A stretch of DNA of 59,884 nt from Cupriavidus campinensis (GCF_905397395.1 NZ_CAJPVH010000036.1:1-59884), one strand, 5' to 3'. Numbered from the stretch's first letter, positions 42,990 through 53,632 are shown. Made by a program: numbers and translations. The notes: generated by a model not told the origin, from the sequence alone.

Positions 42990-43060
42990 AGGCGCTTGCT
43001 GCTCCTCAGTGCTTGCCGCCGGCGGGAGGCCGGCTTGTGCTGAATTATCCACATTGTCGT

Positions 43061-43771
43061 TCATGACCGGCGCGACAGCACCACGAGGTGCCGTTCCGCA
43101 TCCAGTTCCGGCACCGTCAGCTTCGGTACCGCCTCCACCTGCCACGTCGCCATCAGTCCGGCAGCTTCCATGCGATCGATCTCCGCCTGTGGATAAATCC
43201 CCTTCATCGCGATCAGCTTCCCGCCCGGCGCCAGCAACTGGCCAGACAGGTTCACGAAATCGGTCAACTCAGCGAATGCCCGCGAGGTAATTACGGCATA
43301 GCCGCTGGCGTCCTCGAGCTTCTCCACCGGTCCCCAATGCGCTGCAGCATTGGACAGCCCAAGCTGCGCGCGGCACTGCGTGAGGAACGCGGTCTTCTTC
43401 TGGACGATGTCGACCATCAGCACGGACACGTCCTGGCAGGCAATCGCCAACGGCAGCCCGGGCATGCCGCCACCGGAGCCGACGTCGAGCACCCTGCCCC
43501 GTGCCGGCTCGGCCACGTCCAGGGCGCGCGCGGCTTCCGCCAGCGCCGGCACCGCAGTCAGCGAATCGAGCAGGTGATGCGTGAGCATCTCGTCAGGATG
43601 ACGGATCGCGGTCAGGTTGTAGACGCCGTTCCACTTGCGCAGCAGCGCCAGGTAGGCGAGCAGCGTGTCGATCTGGGCCGGCGCCAGCGTCAGGCCGATG
43701 ACCGCGAGCCCGGCTTCCAGGCGGCGGCGTTGCGCGGCGTCGTCAATCGCGGGGTGTCGGGGGCCGCCCAC
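43061..43771 (-). CDS. rsmG: 16S rRNA (guanine527-N7)-methyltransferase RsmG
   Basis: This 236-residue enzyme methylates G527 of 16S rRNA, with S-adenosylmethionine. It has the SAM motif [16 protein letters not shown], the [10 protein letters not shown] segment and the [14 protein letters not shown] motif, all family signatures. The GTG start at 43771 directly follows the mnmG stop and has a GGAGG site overlapping the end of mnmG, so translation is coupled. Its stop overlaps a possible parA start. A TGTGGATAA sequence lies within its 3' part. Confidence 0.96.
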   Translation of the reverse strand: MGGPRHPAIDDAAQRRRLEAGLAVIGLTLAPAQIDTLLAYLALLRKWNGVYNLTAIRHPDEMLTHHLLDSLTAVPALAEAARALDVAEPARGRVLDVGSGGGMPGLPLAIACQDVSVLMVDIVQKKTAFLTQCRAQLGLSNAAAHWGPVEKLEDASGYAVITSRAFAELTDFVNLSGQLLAPGGKLIAMKGIYPQAEIDRMEAAGLMATWQVEAVPKLTVPELDAERHLVVLSRRS

Positions 43772-45727
43772 TCAGGCAGCCTCCTGGCCGTTGCCGGCCG
43801 GCGTGGCAGCGGGCGCGCCGCGTCCCATGCCCTTCTTCTTGAGGTGTACCAGCAGCAGCGAGATCGCCGCCGGCGTGACGCCCGAGATCCGCGATGCTTG
43901 CCCGAGCGTTTCCGGGCGATGCTGGTTCAGCTTCTGGCTCACCTCGAAGCCCAGCCCGCGTACCTCGGTGTAGTCGAAGTTAGGCGGTAGTTTCGTCGCC
44001 TCGTTGGCTTCCAGCTTGTCCACTTCGGCGGCCTGGCGGGCGATGTACCCGTGGTACTTCACGCCGATCTCGATCTGCTCGCGGATCTGCCCGGCCAGCA
44101 TCGGATCGGCGTCCAGCACGCCTTCGGGCGCATGACGGCCATCCTGCAGCGTCATCAGTGCCTCATAGGTAACCTCGGGGCGGCGCAGCAGGTCGGCCAG
44201 CGAATACTCGCGCTCGATGGCCTTGCCAAGCAGTGGCACGGCGTCGGCTTCCGGCAGCAGCGTCGGGTTGACCCACGTGCTCTTCAGGCGCTCTGTTTCA
44301 CGTGAAACAGCGTCGCGCTTGCGATTGAAAGCGTCCCAGCGGGCATCATCGACTACGCCCAGTTCGCGCCCCATCTCGGTCAGGCGCATGTCCGCGTTGT
44401 CTTCACGCAGGCTCAGACGGAATTCGGCGCGGCTCGTGAACATCCGGTACGGCTCGGTCACGCCACGCGTGATCAAGTCATCGACCAGAACACCGAGATA
44501 GGCCTGGTCGCGACGCGGCGTCCAGGCATCCCGCTCGCGCACAAAGCAGCCTGCGTTAATACCGGCCAGCAGGCCCTGCGCGGCGGCTTCCTCGTACCCA
44601 GTCGTACCGTTGATCTGGCCGGCGAAGAACAGCCCCTGGATGGCCTTGCTCTCCAGCGACGCCTTCAGCGCACGCGGATCGAAGTAGTCATATTCGATCG
44701 CGTAGCCGGGACGCAGGATGTGCGCGTTCTCCATGCCGCGGATCGAATGAACCAGATCGAGCTGCACGTCGAACGGCAGGCTGGTGGAAATGCCATTCGG
44801 ATAGAACTCGTTGGTCGTCAGCCCTTCCGGCTCGAGGAAGATCTGATGGCTTTCCTTGCTCGAAAAGCGATGGATCTTGTCCTCGATGCTCGGACAGTAA
44901 CGCGGCCCTACCCCTTCAATCACGCCGGTGTACATCGGCGAGCGGTCCAGGCCGCCACGAATGATGTCGTGGGTACGGCTGTTGGTATGGGTAATCCAGC
45001 ACGGGAGCTGCTGCGGATGCTGGTCCGGACGGCCCAGGAAGGAGAACACCGGTACCGGATCAAGGTCGCCCGGCTGCTCTTCCATCACCGAAAAGTCGAT
45101 GGTGCGCCCGTCGATACGAGGCGGCGTGCCGGTCTTGAGCCGGCCCTGCGGCAGCTTCAATTCCTTCAGACGTGCCGACAAGGAGACCGCCGCCGGATCG
45201 CCGGCACGCCCACCCGTGTAGTTATCCAGCCCGACGTGGATCTTGCCGTCGAGGAACGTCCCCGCCGTCAGTACCACGGCTCGGGCCCGGAAAGCGATGC
45301 CCACTTGGGTCATGGCGCCCACCACGCGGTCGCCCTCCACCATCAGGTCATCGACCGCCTGCTGGAACAGCATCAGGTTCGGCTGGTTTTCCAGCCGGGT
45401 CCGAATCGCCTTGCGATACAGCACACGATCCGCCTGGGCGCGCGTGGCGCGGACGGCCGGCCCCTTGCTGGAGTTGAGAATACGGAACTGGATACCGGCC
45501 TCGTCCGTGGCCGCCGCCATCGCACCGCCCATGGCGTCCACTTCCTTGACCAGATGCCCCTTGCCAATGCCGCCAATCGACGGATTGCAGCTCATCTGAC
45601 CCAACGTCTCGATGTTATGGCTCAACAGCAGCGTCTGGCAGCCCATGCGGGCGGCGGCAAGCGCGGCTTCGGTGCCGGCGTGACCACCACCGACGACAAT
45701 GACATCGAACTCTTTCGGGTAAAGCAT
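43772..45727 (-). CDS. mnmG: tRNA uridine 5-carboxymethylaminomethyl-modifying enzyme MnmG (GidA)
   Basis: This 651-residue FAD enzyme, with MnmE, modifies the wobble uridine of several tRNAs. It has the N-terminal FAD-binding motif [40 protein letters not shown], and the C-terminal signature FQGYEE-like region [19 protein letters not shown]. Length matches E. coli (629). A strong ribosome site (GGAGGAGG) precedes the ATG. A perfect parS site lies within the gene and encodes VSRET. Confidence 0.98.
   Translation of the reverse strand: MLYPKEFDVIVVGGGHAGTEAALAAARMGCQTLLLSHNIETLGQMSCNPSIGGIGKGHLVKEVDAMGGAMAAATDEAGIQFRILNSSKGPAVRATRAQADRVLYRKAIRTRLENQPNLMLFQQAVDDLMVEGDRVVGAMTQVGIAFRARAVVLTAGTFLDGKIHVGLDNYTGGRAGDPAAVSLSARLKELKLPQGRLKTGTPPRIDGRTIDFSVMEEQPGDLDPVPVFSFLGRPDQHPQQLPCWITHTNSRTHDIIRGGLDRSPMYTGVIEGVGPRYCPSIEDKIHRFSSKESHQIFLEPEGLTTNEFYPNGISTSLPFDVQLDLVHSIRGMENAHILRPGYAIEYDYFDPRALKASLESKAIQGLFFAGQINGTTGYEEAAAQGLLAGINAGCFVRERDAWTPRRDQAYLGVLVDDLITRGVTEPYRMFTSRAEFRLSLREDNADMRLTEMGRELGVVDDARWDAFNRKRDAVSRETERLKSTWVNPTLLPEADAVPLLGKAIEREYSLADLLRRPEVTYEALMTLQDGRHAPEGVLDADPMLAGQIREQIEIGVKYHGYIARQAAEVDKLEANEATKLPPNFDYTEVRGLGFEVSQKLNQHRPETLGQASRISGVTPAAISLLLVHLKKKGMGRGAPAATPAGNGQEAA
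44294..44309. other. parS centromere site 1 (inside mnmG)
   Basis: TGTTTCACGTGAAACA, the 16-bp universal parS palindrome, matches without mismatch. It lies in the mnmG coding sequence, reading VSRET on the minus strand. ParB encoded 2.1 kb away should bind it. Confidence 0.95.
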
Positions 45728-45774
45728 GGGACACCTCCTCCGGGAGGCTGGGCGGGAAAATTTCAGGATGCCGA

Positions 45775-45780
45775 ATTATA
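45775..45780 (-). promoter_or_regulatory. -10 box upstream of mnmG
   Basis: On the minus strand, a perfect TATAAT is placed about 48 nt before the mnmG start. No good -35 box is seen 17 nt further upstream. The parS site at 45816-45831 lies just upstream, so ParB loading could affect this promoter. Confidence 0.5.
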
Positions 45781-45815
45781 GCGGCAATCCCATGAGGGAC
45801 TTTGGTCGGACACCA

Positions 45816-45831
45816 TGTTTCACGTGAAACA
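45816..45831. other. parS centromere site 2
   Basis: This is a perfect 16-bp parS palindrome, extending to 20 bp with flanking CA and TG (45814-45833). It lies in the non-coding region upstream of mnmG. Confidence 0.96.
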
Positions 45832-45860
45832 TGGCGGGTGCGGTACATGGTGGGAGGAAG

Positions 45861-45876
45861 TGTTTCACGTGGAACA
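45861..45876. other. parS centromere site 3 (one mismatch)
   Basis: TGTTTCACGTGGAACA differs from the perfect parS palindrome by one base. It lies 45 bp from site 2. Confidence 0.85.
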
Positions 45877-46014
45877 CAGTCTGTGATCTCCGCCACGCAC
45901 GTCATTTGTGACGTATTTGATGCATTTTTTGCGTCGCAACATGACTCGGCGCATGATCTTGGACTCACCAGACAGGAGTTCAGTCATGAGTTTCCAGGAT
46001 TCACGGGTCTTCAC

Positions 46015-46440
46015 ATGCTGCCGCAGGCGCCAGAGGAGGCAGCCTATTACACCTACGGAACGCCTAGCGCCGGCCGAGGCCAGTATGCGCATCCGAATAT
46101 GTTGTCGTTCCTTTTCCACCTGGAGTTTCGATGGAGTCTTCGAGACGATCGAAAATTGGCGATCGGCAACATCAGTCTGGCGGACCGAACTAAATTCCCA
46201 GACCACGGTACTCATGGGCATGGGCTGGACGTCGACATCCGGCCCATCCGAAAAGACGGAAAGCGCCTGCCGGTACGCTACCAGGATGCGGTCTACGATC
46301 GGGACGCAACGAGGCGATTAGTGGAGCTTATCTGGCAGAGCGGAATGGCAAAGCTTGTGTATTTCAATGACCCGGCGCTTACGCGTGTCACTCGGATGCC
46401 TAAGCACGACAACCACCTTCATATCAGTATCAAAGCTTGA
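46015..46440 (+). CDS. murein endopeptidase-like protein (LAS/M74-type), 5' end uncertain
   Basis: Intact from 46015, this encodes about 141 residues with HGTHGHGLDVDIRP and HDNHLHISI. That metal-binding arrangement resembles penicillin-insensitive murein endopeptidase MepA (H-x6-D and a later HXH), so the product probably cleaves peptidoglycan cross-links. No signal peptide is seen. The frame is open further upstream to 45802, but that part runs through two parS sites and has no ribosome site. In another frame, an ATG at 45986 has an excellent ribosome site (CAGGAG, 7 nt) and starts SFQDSR. Reading that start and then this frame requires a one-base shift near 46001-46014, so the gene may be frameshifted. 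GC is lower than in its neighbours. Confidence 0.65.
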   Translation: MLPQAPEEAAYYTYGTPSAGRGQYAHPNMLSFLFHLEFRWSLRDDRKLAIGNISLADRTKFPDHGTHGHGLDVDIRPIRKDGKRLPVRYQDAVYDRDATRRLVELIWQSGMAKLVYFNDPALTRVTRMPKHDNHLHISIKA

Positions 46441-46448
46441 GGCTAACC

Positions 46449-46811
46449 ATGAGAGCTCTACTGCTGATTGGCATTCTCTTGATCAGCTGCGTGGTCCACG
46501 CAGCAGCCGAGTGGGTCTACGAGTATCGGCCCGCTAAAGCCGAGTATGTTGTTTATAGCGGCGAGCTCGGGGACACGTATGCCCCGACCGCCAAGGATGC
46601 CAAAATCACAATCGTGTTGTCCGGCTCAGCGGCACGAGACATGTTTAACGCACTGGGGACCGACCGGGCAGACGCATGCAAAGATGAAGAATCCACCCGG
46701 GTACGCTATCGAGACAATATCGTGTGCCAGCGCAATAAATCAAAAAGACACGTGTGCCACATCGGCTTCGACCTGAAGACCGGCAAAAGTATCGGCGGCA
46801 TCATCTGTTAA
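46449..46811 (+). CDS. small secreted protein of unknown function
   Basis: This 120-residue protein begins RALLLIGILLISCVVHAAAE, a clear signal peptide with a likely cut after HAAA. The mature part has four cysteines (ACKDEE, IVCQRN, HVCHIGF and the last residue), probably forming disulfides in the periplasm. The ATG at 46449 lies 8 nt after the stop of the endopeptidase-like gene, with GAGG before it, so the two are co-transcribed. GC is lower than the chromosome. A secreted partner of a peptidoglycan enzyme resembles the layout of effector-immunity pairs, but no known family was recognised. Confidence 0.7.
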   Translation: MRALLLIGILLISCVVHAAAEWVYEYRPAKAEYVVYSGELGDTYAPTAKDAKITIVLSGSAARDMFNALGTDRADACKDEESTRVRYRDNIVCQRNKSKRHVCHIGFDLKTGKSIGGIIC

Positions 46812-46815
46812 TCAA

Positions 46816-46841
46816 AAGAAAAAGCCCCGCTTCCGCGGGGC
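46816..46841 (-). terminator. terminator after the N-formylglutamate amidohydrolase gene
   Basis: GCCCCGC (46824-46830) pairs with GCGGGGC (46835-46841). On the minus strand the stem is followed by a T-rich tract. It may also end the plus-strand pair, though that side lacks Ts. Confidence 0.75.
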
Positions 46842-46855
46842 CCTTCCCTCTCCGA

Positions 46856-46871
46856 TGTTTCACGTGAAACA
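46856..46871. other. parS centromere site 4
   Basis: This is a perfect 16-bp parS palindrome (20 bp with flanks, 46854-46873), lying between the terminator and the stop of the N-formylglutamate amidohydrolase gene. Confidence 0.95.
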
Positions 46872-46886
46872 TCGCACCGCCTGCCT

Positions 46887-47765
46887 TCAAACCTTCCCGC
46901 GGATATACGTAGCGATGCTTGCCGATAGCAATCCCAAGTCCCGCTGGAGGGTCACAAAACCCGCGTTGGGCACCTTGGTCGCCTCGTCCATATAGAGCGG
47001 GCGGCGGATCTCGATCTGGAGGCTGTTACGGCGCTCCGCGGGGCGGCCGATCTGGGCGATGAGTTGCACGCCCTTGTACGGGTCGTTGCGGGCCACGGTG
47101 TAGCCCATCTCCCGCAGCTCCCGCTCCACAAGCTCTACCAGGCCCGGCTCGCACGTGGTGCCGTCCCGGTCGCCCAGTACGAAGTCCGCCAGCGGGTGCG
47201 GGCTCTGGATCTTGAGCCGCTCGTAGGCGTTGTTCGGCATCGAGTGCAGGTTCAAGTGCCACACCGCGCCGAAGCGGCTGTAAGCGGCCTCCACCGCCGA
47301 CGACAGCACCGCGTGGTACGGCCGGTAATAGCGGTCGATCCGTGTCTGCACTTCCGCTATGGACAGCTTGCGGTCATAGATCGGGGTATTCGCATCCAGC
47401 CTGCGCCAGACCAGCCCGTAGCCGAGGCGCGTCTTCTCGCCCGGGGCCAGCGTGGTCGGCCAGGGCCCGTCGAGCAGGTCCGGGTCGAGGTCGTCGAGCA
47501 TCCGGTTCGGGTCGATATAGACGCGGGGGAAAGTGGCCGCGACCAGCGTCCCGCCGACCTTGGGCACGGCTTCCCACAGCGTGTCGATGTGGGTGTCCTC
47601 CCCGCCTCGCAGCCGCGCCAGCGGCACCACCGCGCGGAAGTCGTCCGGATAGAACACGCCGCTGTGCGGAGAGTCGCAAACCAGCGGCAGCGGATCACCC
47701 TGGGGGCCGGCCAGCGAGAACGGGCCAATCGGGGCGTCGCCCTGTACAGCTTCGAAGGTCGTCAT
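46887..47765 (-). CDS. N-formylglutamate amidohydrolase
   Basis: This 292-residue hydrolase converts N-formylglutamate to glutamate and formate, the last step of one histidine-degradation route. Family features include VCDSPHSGVFYPDDF, GGEDTHIDTLW, FPRVYIDPNR and WHLNLHSMP. It starts 3 nt after a Bug-type receptor gene ends. No other hut genes are near, so it may act on another N-formyl or N-acyl amino acid supplied by the neighbouring uptake protein. HutG is the likely class name, but the symbol is withheld. Confidence 0.92.
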   Translation of the reverse strand: MTTFEAVQGDAPIGPFSLAGPQGDPLPLVCDSPHSGVFYPDDFRAVVPLARLRGGEDTHIDTLWEAVPKVGGTLVAATFPRVYIDPNRMLDDLDPDLLDGPWPTTLAPGEKTRLGYGLVWRRLDANTPIYDRKLSIAEVQTRIDRYYRPYHAVLSSAVEAAYSRFGAVWHLNLHSMPNNAYERLKIQSPHPLADFVLGDRDGTTCEPGLVELVERELREMGYTVARNDPYKGVQLIAQIGRPAERRNSLQIEIRRPLYMDEATKVPNAGFVTLQRDLGLLSASIATYIRGKV

Positions 47766-47768
47766 CGC

Positions 47769-48770
47769 TCAGTCCAGCTTGATGTTGGCAGCCTTGGCCA
47801 CGCGGGCATAGCGGGCCATGGCCTGCTGGATCTGCGCCTTGAACTGGTCAGGCGTGGTCGGGACCAGCGTACCGCCGGACTCCTCGACCTTGCGCTTGAA
47901 CTCGGAGTTCTGCATGGCCTTGTGGATGGCGGCGTTGAGCTTGTCGACGATGGCGGGCGGCGTGCCCGCCGGTGCGACGATGCCGAACCAGCCGCCGTCG
48001 CCCATATCCTTGAAGCCGAGTTCGCTATAGGTCGGTACGTTCGGCAGCTGCGACGAGCGCGTGGCGCCCAGCACCGCCAGCGCCCGCAGACGGCCCGATT
48101 TCACGTGGGGCAGCGTGGACGACAGGTTGTCGGTAATCGCATTGACCTGCCCCGCCACGGCATCGTTGAGTGCCAGCCCGGCACCCTTGTAGGGCACGTG
48201 CAGCAGGTCAATCTTGGCCAGCATCATGAAGTTCTCGATGTTGACGTGCCCCAGCGAGCCCGCGCCCGGCGACGCGAACGTGTACTTGCCCGGGTTCGCC
48301 TTGGCCAGCGCGATGAACTCCTGCATCGTCTTGGCCGGCACGCTCGGGTGCACGGCGAACACGCTCGGGATGGCAACCACGTTGGTCACCGGCGCAAAGT
48401 CCTTGATCGGGTCATAGCCGAGCTTCGGGTAGACGGCCGGGTTCGAACCGTGCGTGCTCACGGTGGCCATGCCGATCGTGTAGCCGTCCGGCGCCGAACG
48501 CGCCACCTGCTCCATGCCGATGGAGCCGCCCGCCCCACCCTTGTTGTCCACAACGATGGTCTGGCCCAGCTCGCGGCCGGCGAATTCGGCCACCAGACGG
48601 GCCGACAGATCGGTGGAGCCGCCCGCCGCGAACGGCACGACGAGCCGGATCGGCTTGTTCGGATAGCTACCTTGTGCGATGGCGTGACCGCTAACGGTGG
48701 CGCCCAGCGTGGCGGCCATGGCGATGCCGCTCAGCAGGAACTGGCGTCGCGGGGAACGGGCTCGGGTCAT
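47769..48770 (-). CDS. Bug-family (TctC) tripartite tricarboxylate transporter receptor
   Basis: This 333-residue periplasmic receptor has a basic, twin-Arg-like N-terminus (RSPRRQFLLSG) and a cut near AIAQG. The Bug signature YPNKPIRLVVPFAAGGSTD follows, with the ligand loop GGAGGSIGMEQVARS. Bug proteins bind carboxylates and amino acids with high affinity and are very numerous in Burkholderiales; most have no dedicated membrane partner nearby, as here. It is the first gene of an operon with N-formylglutamate amidohydrolase, and a LysR regulator is divergent. A dicarboxylate or N-formyl amino-acid ligand is plausible. Confidence 0.95.
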   Translation of the reverse strand: MTRARSPRRQFLLSGIAMAATLGATVSGHAIAQGSYPNKPIRLVVPFAAGGSTDLSARLVAEFAGRELGQTIVVDNKGGAGGSIGMEQVARSAPDGYTIGMATVSTHGSNPAVYPKLGYDPIKDFAPVTNVVAIPSVFAVHPSVPAKTMQEFIALAKANPGKYTFASPGAGSLGHVNIENFMMLAKIDLLHVPYKGAGLALNDAVAGQVNAITDNLSSTLPHVKSGRLRALAVLGATRSSQLPNVPTYSELGFKDMGDGGWFGIVAPAGTPPAIVDKLNAAIHKAMQNSEFKRKVEESGGTLVPTTPDQFKAQIQQAMARYARVAKAANIKLD

Positions 48771-48911
48771 CTGATCAAACTCCTCTTTATCGTTCTCGAT
48801 GGGGGATACCGAGCGTCGAGTGTCGGGAGTTTACCGGTCGCGCACAAACGACTATATTGCACGGTTGCATTACCAAAGCTCATCTTAACCGCGCCCCCCG
48901 CGCCCTGCCCC

Positions 48912-49832
48912 ATGCGGCTCCGTTCCCCGTCGATGTCCGAGTTGCACGCGTTTGCCACGGCGGCGCGGCTGGGCAGCTTCACGCGCGCGGCGGAGACGCT
49001 CTGCGTGACCCAGGGCGCCATCAGCCGAGCCATCGCACGCCTGGAAGAACACTTCGGCCAGCCGCTGGTCCACCGCAACGCACACCGGCTGACGCTGACC
49101 GAGGCGGGGCGAACCTATCTCGAGGCCGTGGCGGGCCCGCTGGCCGCCATCGAATCCGCCAGCGCGGCGATGCTGCAACGGGATCAGGCCCGGCAGCACC
49201 ACCTCACGCTATCGGCTGTCCCCACCTTGGCGAGCGTCTGGCTCGTGCCGCGCCTGCCCGACTTTCACCGCCGACACCCTGACATCCGCCTCGACTTCGT
49301 GCCCTATCGCCGCAACGAGGATCTCTCCGGGCCGACGCCCGATGCGGCGCTGCTCGCCGGCGTGGCGGACAAGTGGCCGGGCCTGCAGGTCGACTATGTG
49401 ATTGGCCGCGAGATGGTGCCGATCTGCCACCCCGCACGGGCCCACGCGCGGCGTGCGGCGGGAGGATGGCAGCACCCCGCCGACCTGCTCCAGGAACCAC
49501 TGCTGTTCCACACCACGGCGCCCGCCAACTGGCAGCACTGGCTCGAAGCGGCGGGCGTACCCAGTGCTGCGCCCCGGCTGGCCACCGGCTTCGATCAGGT
49601 GTCGATCCTCGTCCAGGCAGTGAAGGCGGACATGGGACTGGCGGTGCTCCAGCGCTGCCTGGTGCGCGACGAAATCGCCGCCGGCGCGGTGGTCGCCCCG
49701 TTCGATCTGCCGATCCGGCTACAGCGTGGATACTTCCTTTGCGCACCGAAGGAGCGGCGCGACCATGTGGCCCTGAATTACTTCCGCACATGGCTGTTGG
49801 AGGTGGCGCGGGAAGATGAGCTGCATAGATGA
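48912..49832 (+). CDS. LysR-family transcriptional regulator (GcvA-like)
   Basis: This 306-residue regulator has an N-terminal winged helix-turn-helix (LGSFTRAAETLCVTQGAISR), then the effector-binding domain with VPTLASVWLVPRLPDFHRRH and LVQAVKADMGLAVLQ, close to the GcvA subgroup. The ATG at 48912 was chosen because the HTH domain begins there; the open frame extends far upstream but is antisense to other genes. It is divergent from the Bug/amidohydrolase operon with a 141-nt gap, and probably controls it. It ends at a bidirectional terminator. Confidence 0.93.
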   Translation: MRLRSPSMSELHAFATAARLGSFTRAAETLCVTQGAISRAIARLEEHFGQPLVHRNAHRLTLTEAGRTYLEAVAGPLAAIESASAAMLQRDQARQHHLTLSAVPTLASVWLVPRLPDFHRRHPDIRLDFVPYRRNEDLSGPTPDAALLAGVADKWPGLQVDYVIGREMVPICHPARAHARRAAGGWQHPADLLQEPLLFHTTAPANWQHWLEAAGVPSAAPRLATGFDQVSILVQAVKADMGLAVLQRCLVRDEIAAGAVVAPFDLPIRLQRGYFLCAPKERRDHVALNYFRTWLLEVAREDELHR

Positions 49833-49901
49833 TCTTTCTGGATGGATGCATGAAAACATCAGTCCTGAACATCTATCCGCCATTTTATTCTTCCCACAAA
49901 T

Positions 49902-49930
49902 AATAAAGCCGGCAGACAGCCGGCTTTATT
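49902..49930. terminator. bidirectional terminator between lysR and livF
   Basis: A perfect 12-bp stem (AATAAAGCCGGC, 49902-49913, with 49919-49930) with an AGACA loop lies between the convergent genes. Confidence 0.88.
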
Positions 49931-49963
49931 CCTCAAACCAAGCAACCGTACCCACTTCGTACG

Positions 49964-50707
49964 CTAAGCCGCCTTCTTCGCCAGCCCCAGGTACGTCTCG
50001 ATCACCTTCGGATTGATCGCCAACTCCGCCGCCGGCCCTTCCATCGCCATGTCGCCGGTTTCGATCACATAGGCGTAGTCGGCCACCTGCAACGCGGCGC
50101 GCGCGTTCTGCTCGATCAGCAGCGTCGCCACGCCGGTCTCGCGCAGGTTGTGGATGATGTGGAAGATCTCCTTGACGATCAGCGGCGCCAGCCCGAGGCT
50201 AGGCTCGTCGAGCATCAGCAACTGCGGCTTGGCCATCAGCGCGCGACCCACCGCCAGCATCTGGCGCTCACCACCTGACAGCGTGCCGGCGTCCTGCCTT
50301 GACCGCTCCTTCAGCCGGGGAAACAGCCCGTAGACCACCTCCATCTGATCGAGGTAATTGCGCTCGCCGGCCTTCTTGCGCCGGAACGCGCCAAGCTGGA
50401 GGTTGTCCTCCACCGTCATCGACGCGAACAGCTCGCGCTTCTCCGGCACCAGGCACATGCCGCGCGCGACGCGCCCCTCCACCGGAATGCCCGCCATGTC
50501 ATGGCCGAGGTAGCGCACCGCGCCGTTCGACGATCCACTGACCGGCAGCGCGCCCATGATCGCGTTGAGCATCGTGGACTTGCCCGCGCCATTCGGGCCG
50601 ATCACGGTCACGATCTTGCCGGCGGCCACCTTCAGGCTGGCGCCATGCACCGCCTCGACTTTGCCGTAGCGGACATGCAGGTCATCGACTTCCAGAATCA
50701 GATTCAT
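49964..50707 (-). CDS. livF: branched-chain amino-acid ABC transporter ATPase LivF
   Basis: This 247-residue cytosolic ATPase has Walker [10 protein letters not shown], the ABC signature LSGGERQM, Walker [14 protein letters not shown] and the H-loop region. The [21 protein letters not shown] motif is typical of LivF. It is the last gene of the first liv operon and follows the fused permease-ATPase by 9 nt. Confidence 0.95.
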   Translation of the reverse strand: MNLILEVDDLHVRYGKVEAVHGASLKVAAGKIVTVIGPNGAGKSTMLNAIMGALPVSGSSNGAVRYLGHDMAGIPVEGRVARGMCLVPEKRELFASMTVEDNLQLGAFRRKKAGERNYLDQMEVVYGLFPRLKERSRQDAGTLSGGERQMLAVGRALMAKPQLLMLDEPSLGLAPLIVKEIFHIIHNLRETGVATLLIEQNARAALQVADYAYVIETGDMAMEGPAAELAINPKVIETYLGLAKKAA

Positions 50708-50716
50708 CTCATATCC

Positions 50717-52576
<1,860 letters not shown>

Positions 52577-52579
52577 GGC

Positions 52580-53632
52580 TTACTCCTCTTCCTCGACATG
52601 CTTGCTGGTCAGCGAGCGCCACAACAGCACCGGGATAATCAAGGTAAATACGATGACCTCCTTGAACGCGCTGGCCCAGAAGGACGAATAGGATTCCAGC
52701 AAGCCGACCAGGATCGCGCCCAGCGCCGCCACCGGATAGCTGACCAGCCCGCCGACGATGGCACCCACGAAGCCCTTCAGGCCCACGAGGAAGCCGGACT
52801 CGTAGTAAATGGTGGTCAGCGGGGCGATCAGGATGCCGCACAGCGCGCCCATCGCCGCCGCCAGCGTGAACGACAACCGCCCCGCCTGCGTGGTGCCGAT
52901 GCCGACCAGCCGCGCGCCGAGCCGGTTCACGGCCGTGGCGCGCAGCGCCTTGCCCTGGAGCGTGCGCTCGAAATAGAAGTACAGCGCGCCGATCAGCAGC
53001 GCCGACACGCCCACCACCCACAGGCTCTGGCCGGAGACACTCAGGGTGCCGATATCGAAGCGCGCATCGGAGAACGCGCTGGTGCGCGAGCCCTCGGCGC
53101 CGAACATCACCAGACCCAGCCCCACCAGCGCAAAGTGGACGCCCACCGAGACGATCAGCAGCACCAGCGTGCTGGCCTCGGCCAGCGGCTGGTACGCCAG
53201 CCGGTACAGCATCGGCCCGAGCGGAATCACGATCAGCAGCGTCAGGGCGATCTGCGCGAGCATCGGCAAGGGCTGCCCGCCGTACTGCTGCACCACCAGG
53301 TGGACGGCCAGCGGAAACACCACGTACTTGCCGGCCAGCACGGCCAGCCGGCGCGGGGCGGTACGGCGCAGCTCGGCACTGCGCAGCACGGTCACGCACT
53401 CGTAGAGGAACGTCAGCAGGCCCATGGCCAGCAGCAGCCACGTGGTCTGTGGCGCGTGGCCGGCCTGCATCGCGGCGAGCGTCAGGGCGCCATACGCCAC
53501 GAACTCGCCCTGGGGGATGAAGATGACGCGCGTCACCGAGAACACCAGCACCAGTGCCAGTGCCAGCAGCGCGTAGATCGCGCCGGAGGTGATGCCGTCC
53601 TGCGCCAGGATGGCCGCAATCGAGAGGTCCAT
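52580..53632 (-). CDS. livH: branched-chain amino-acid ABC transporter permease LivH
   Basis: This 350-residue permease has about eight to nine hydrophobic segments and the family pattern QDGITSGAIYALLALALVLV, GEFVAYGALT and SYPVAALGAILVGLLESYSS. The ATG at 53632 fits the normal LivH start, the longer frame having no family features. It is longer than E. coli LivH (308) owing to an insertion after the second segment. It follows a binding-protein gene with a terminator in between and precedes the livMG fusion. Confidence 0.93.
   Translation of the reverse strand: MDLSIAAILAQDGITSGAIYALLALALVLVFSVTRVIFIPQGEFVAYGALTLAAMQAGHAPQTTWLLLAMGLLTFLYECVTVLRSAELRRTAPRRLAVLAGKYVVFPLAVHLVVQQYGGQPLPMLAQIALTLLIVIPLGPMLYRLAYQPLAEASTLVLLIVSVGVHFALVGLGLVMFGAEGSRTSAFSDARFDIGTLSVSGQSLWVVGVSALLIGALYFYFERTLQGKALRATAVNRLGARLVGIGTTQAGRLSFTLAAAMGALCGILIAPLTTIYYESGFLVGLKGFVGAIVGGLVSYPVAALGAILVGLLESYSSFWASAFKEVIVFTLIIPVLLWRSLTSKHVEEEE

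Noticed and set aside
43045..43197. Replication origin at the DnaA-box-like pair
   Set aside because: Only two boxes, one in coding DNA, no AT-rich unwinding element and no dnaA-dnaN genes nearby.
45802..46014. N-terminal extension of the endopeptidase-like open frame
   Set aside because: It reads through two parS sites, lacks a ribosome site and is not protein-like.
47064..48911. Upstream part of the open frame containing lysR
   Set aside because: It runs antisense to the amidohydrolase and Bug genes; the LysR domain starts at 48912.
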